In this document: piece by piece, positions 6,069 to 6,429 of the stretch
How positions within the stretch are numbered: the first letter of the stretch is position 1
Layout: every line of letters starts with the position of its first letter
Origin: Armatimonadota bacterium
GTDB lineage: Bacteria; Armatimonadota; Fervidibacteria; Fervidibacterales; Fervidibacteraceae
NCBI GenBank assembly: GCA_026419315.1
Contig: JANZZQ010000064.1
Span: 1-6,429 of the forward strand
DNA: 6,429 nt
Direction of reading: 5' to 3'
Position numbers and translations under genes: made by a program
The notes under the pieces: model-generated
The model's database searches: none
Told to the model about the DNA's origin: nothing
Seen by the model: the letters and a program-made list of their open reading frames with translations, nothing else

Positions 6069-6076
6069 GAGGTGAT
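6069..6076 (+). promoter_or_regulatory. Shine-Dalgarno sequence of the ABC permease gene
   Basis: GAGGTGAT lies 5 nt before the ATG at 6082 and is nearly identical to the site used by the dehydrogenase gene. It decides the start of the truncated permease. Confidence 0.8.
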
Positions 6077-6081
6077 AGGCG

Positions 6082-6429
6082 ATGGCAGTGACCACCGAAA
6101 AAGGTAAAAACTCGGAAACACCGGTCATAATCATCCGGCCGCGAAGGGGTTGGTGGGACATCGATTGGCGTTCTCTATGGGAATACCGGGAATTGCTTTA
6201 CTTTTTCATCTGGCGCGATGTCAAAGTCCGATACAAGCAAACAGTAATCGGCGCTGCCTGGGCGATAATCCAGCCGTTCATGACGATGGTGGTGTTTAGC
6301 TTGTTTTTCGGCAAATTGGCGAAAATACCTTCTGAAGGTTTGCCCTACCCCGTTTTCTACTACAGCGCTTTGCTCCCTTGGACGTATTTCTCCAACGCAA
6401 TCCAAAACGCCACAAACACCATTGTCGCC
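6082..6429 (+). CDS. ABC-2 type polysaccharide export permease (Wzm/KpsM/TagG-like), N-terminal part
   Basis: This frame is open from ATG 6082 to the window end (116 codons, no stop), so the gene is cut by the window. The protein begins with a short polar tail, then an amphipathic segment (SLWEYRELLYFFIWRDVKVRY, residues 31-51). QTVIGAAWAIIQPFMTMVVF and the next residues form the first membrane helix at about 54-78. A second hydrophobic segment (PYPVFYYSALLPWTYF) follows at 88-103. The WRD-KVRYKQT-GAAWA-QP and LPW motifs are typical of the membrane subunit of ABC exporters that move lipid-linked O-antigen, capsule or teichoic acid precursors across the inner membrane. A matching ATPase (Wzt-like) is expected just downstream. 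It lies 126 nt after the response regulator with its own strong Shine-Dalgarno. Family membership is clear; the exact cargo is not. Confidence 0.93.
   Translation, partial: MAVTTEKGKNSETPVIIIRPRRGWWDIDWRSLWEYRELLYFFIWRDVKVRYKQTVIGAAWAIIQPFMTMVVFSLFFGKLAKIPSEGLPYPVFYYSALLPWTYFSNAIQNATNTIVA

Overview
The window is a contig end from a bacterium with moderate GC. It begins with 23 bases of Nextera sequencing adapter, so the first gene is cut by assembly and not by biology. All supported genes lie on the + strand. The organism is most likely an outer-membrane-bearing (diderm) bacterium: it encodes a multi-SLBB polysaccharide export protein with a secretory signal peptide next to an ABC-2 polysaccharide export permease. 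It also uses a ferredoxin-dependent 2-oxoacid oxidoreductase, common in anaerobes, thermophiles and several deep bacterial phyla. The sequence alone does not fix a taxon.

Region 1 (24-1230) holds the 3' end of korA and the complete korB, back to back. They are the two subunits of a 2-oxoacid:ferredoxin oxidoreductase, most likely of the 2-oxoglutarate type. Region 2 (1231-1657) is a 427-nt non-coding space with several inverted repeats, a possible sigma70-type promoter and a very strong Shine-Dalgarno sequence for the next gene. Region 3 (1658-4865) is a two-gene operon: a WbpA-type UDP-sugar 6-dehydrogenase, which makes an activated uronic acid precursor, and a 639-residue exporter with a Poly_export domain followed by six SLBB repeats. 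Region 4 (4866-5253) is a second long non-coding space. It shares a series of short motifs in the same order with region 2, which suggests a diverged dispersed element or shared control sequence. Region 5 (5254-5955) is a NarL/FixJ-type response regulator with no kinase in view. Region 6 (6082-6429) is the start of an ABC-2 permease of the Wzm/KpsM/TagG type, running off the window.

Taken together, 1658-6429 looks like the start of an exopolysaccharide, capsule or O-antigen locus: precursor synthesis, outer-membrane export, transcriptional control and inner-membrane export. No glycosyltransferase, co-polymerase or ABC ATPase is inside the window; these would be expected downstream. I see no CRISPR array, tRNA, rRNA, insertion sequence or clearly novel defence system. 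The most unusual items are the adapter artefact, the six-SLBB exporter with an internal 30-nt duplication, and the paired intergenic motif series.
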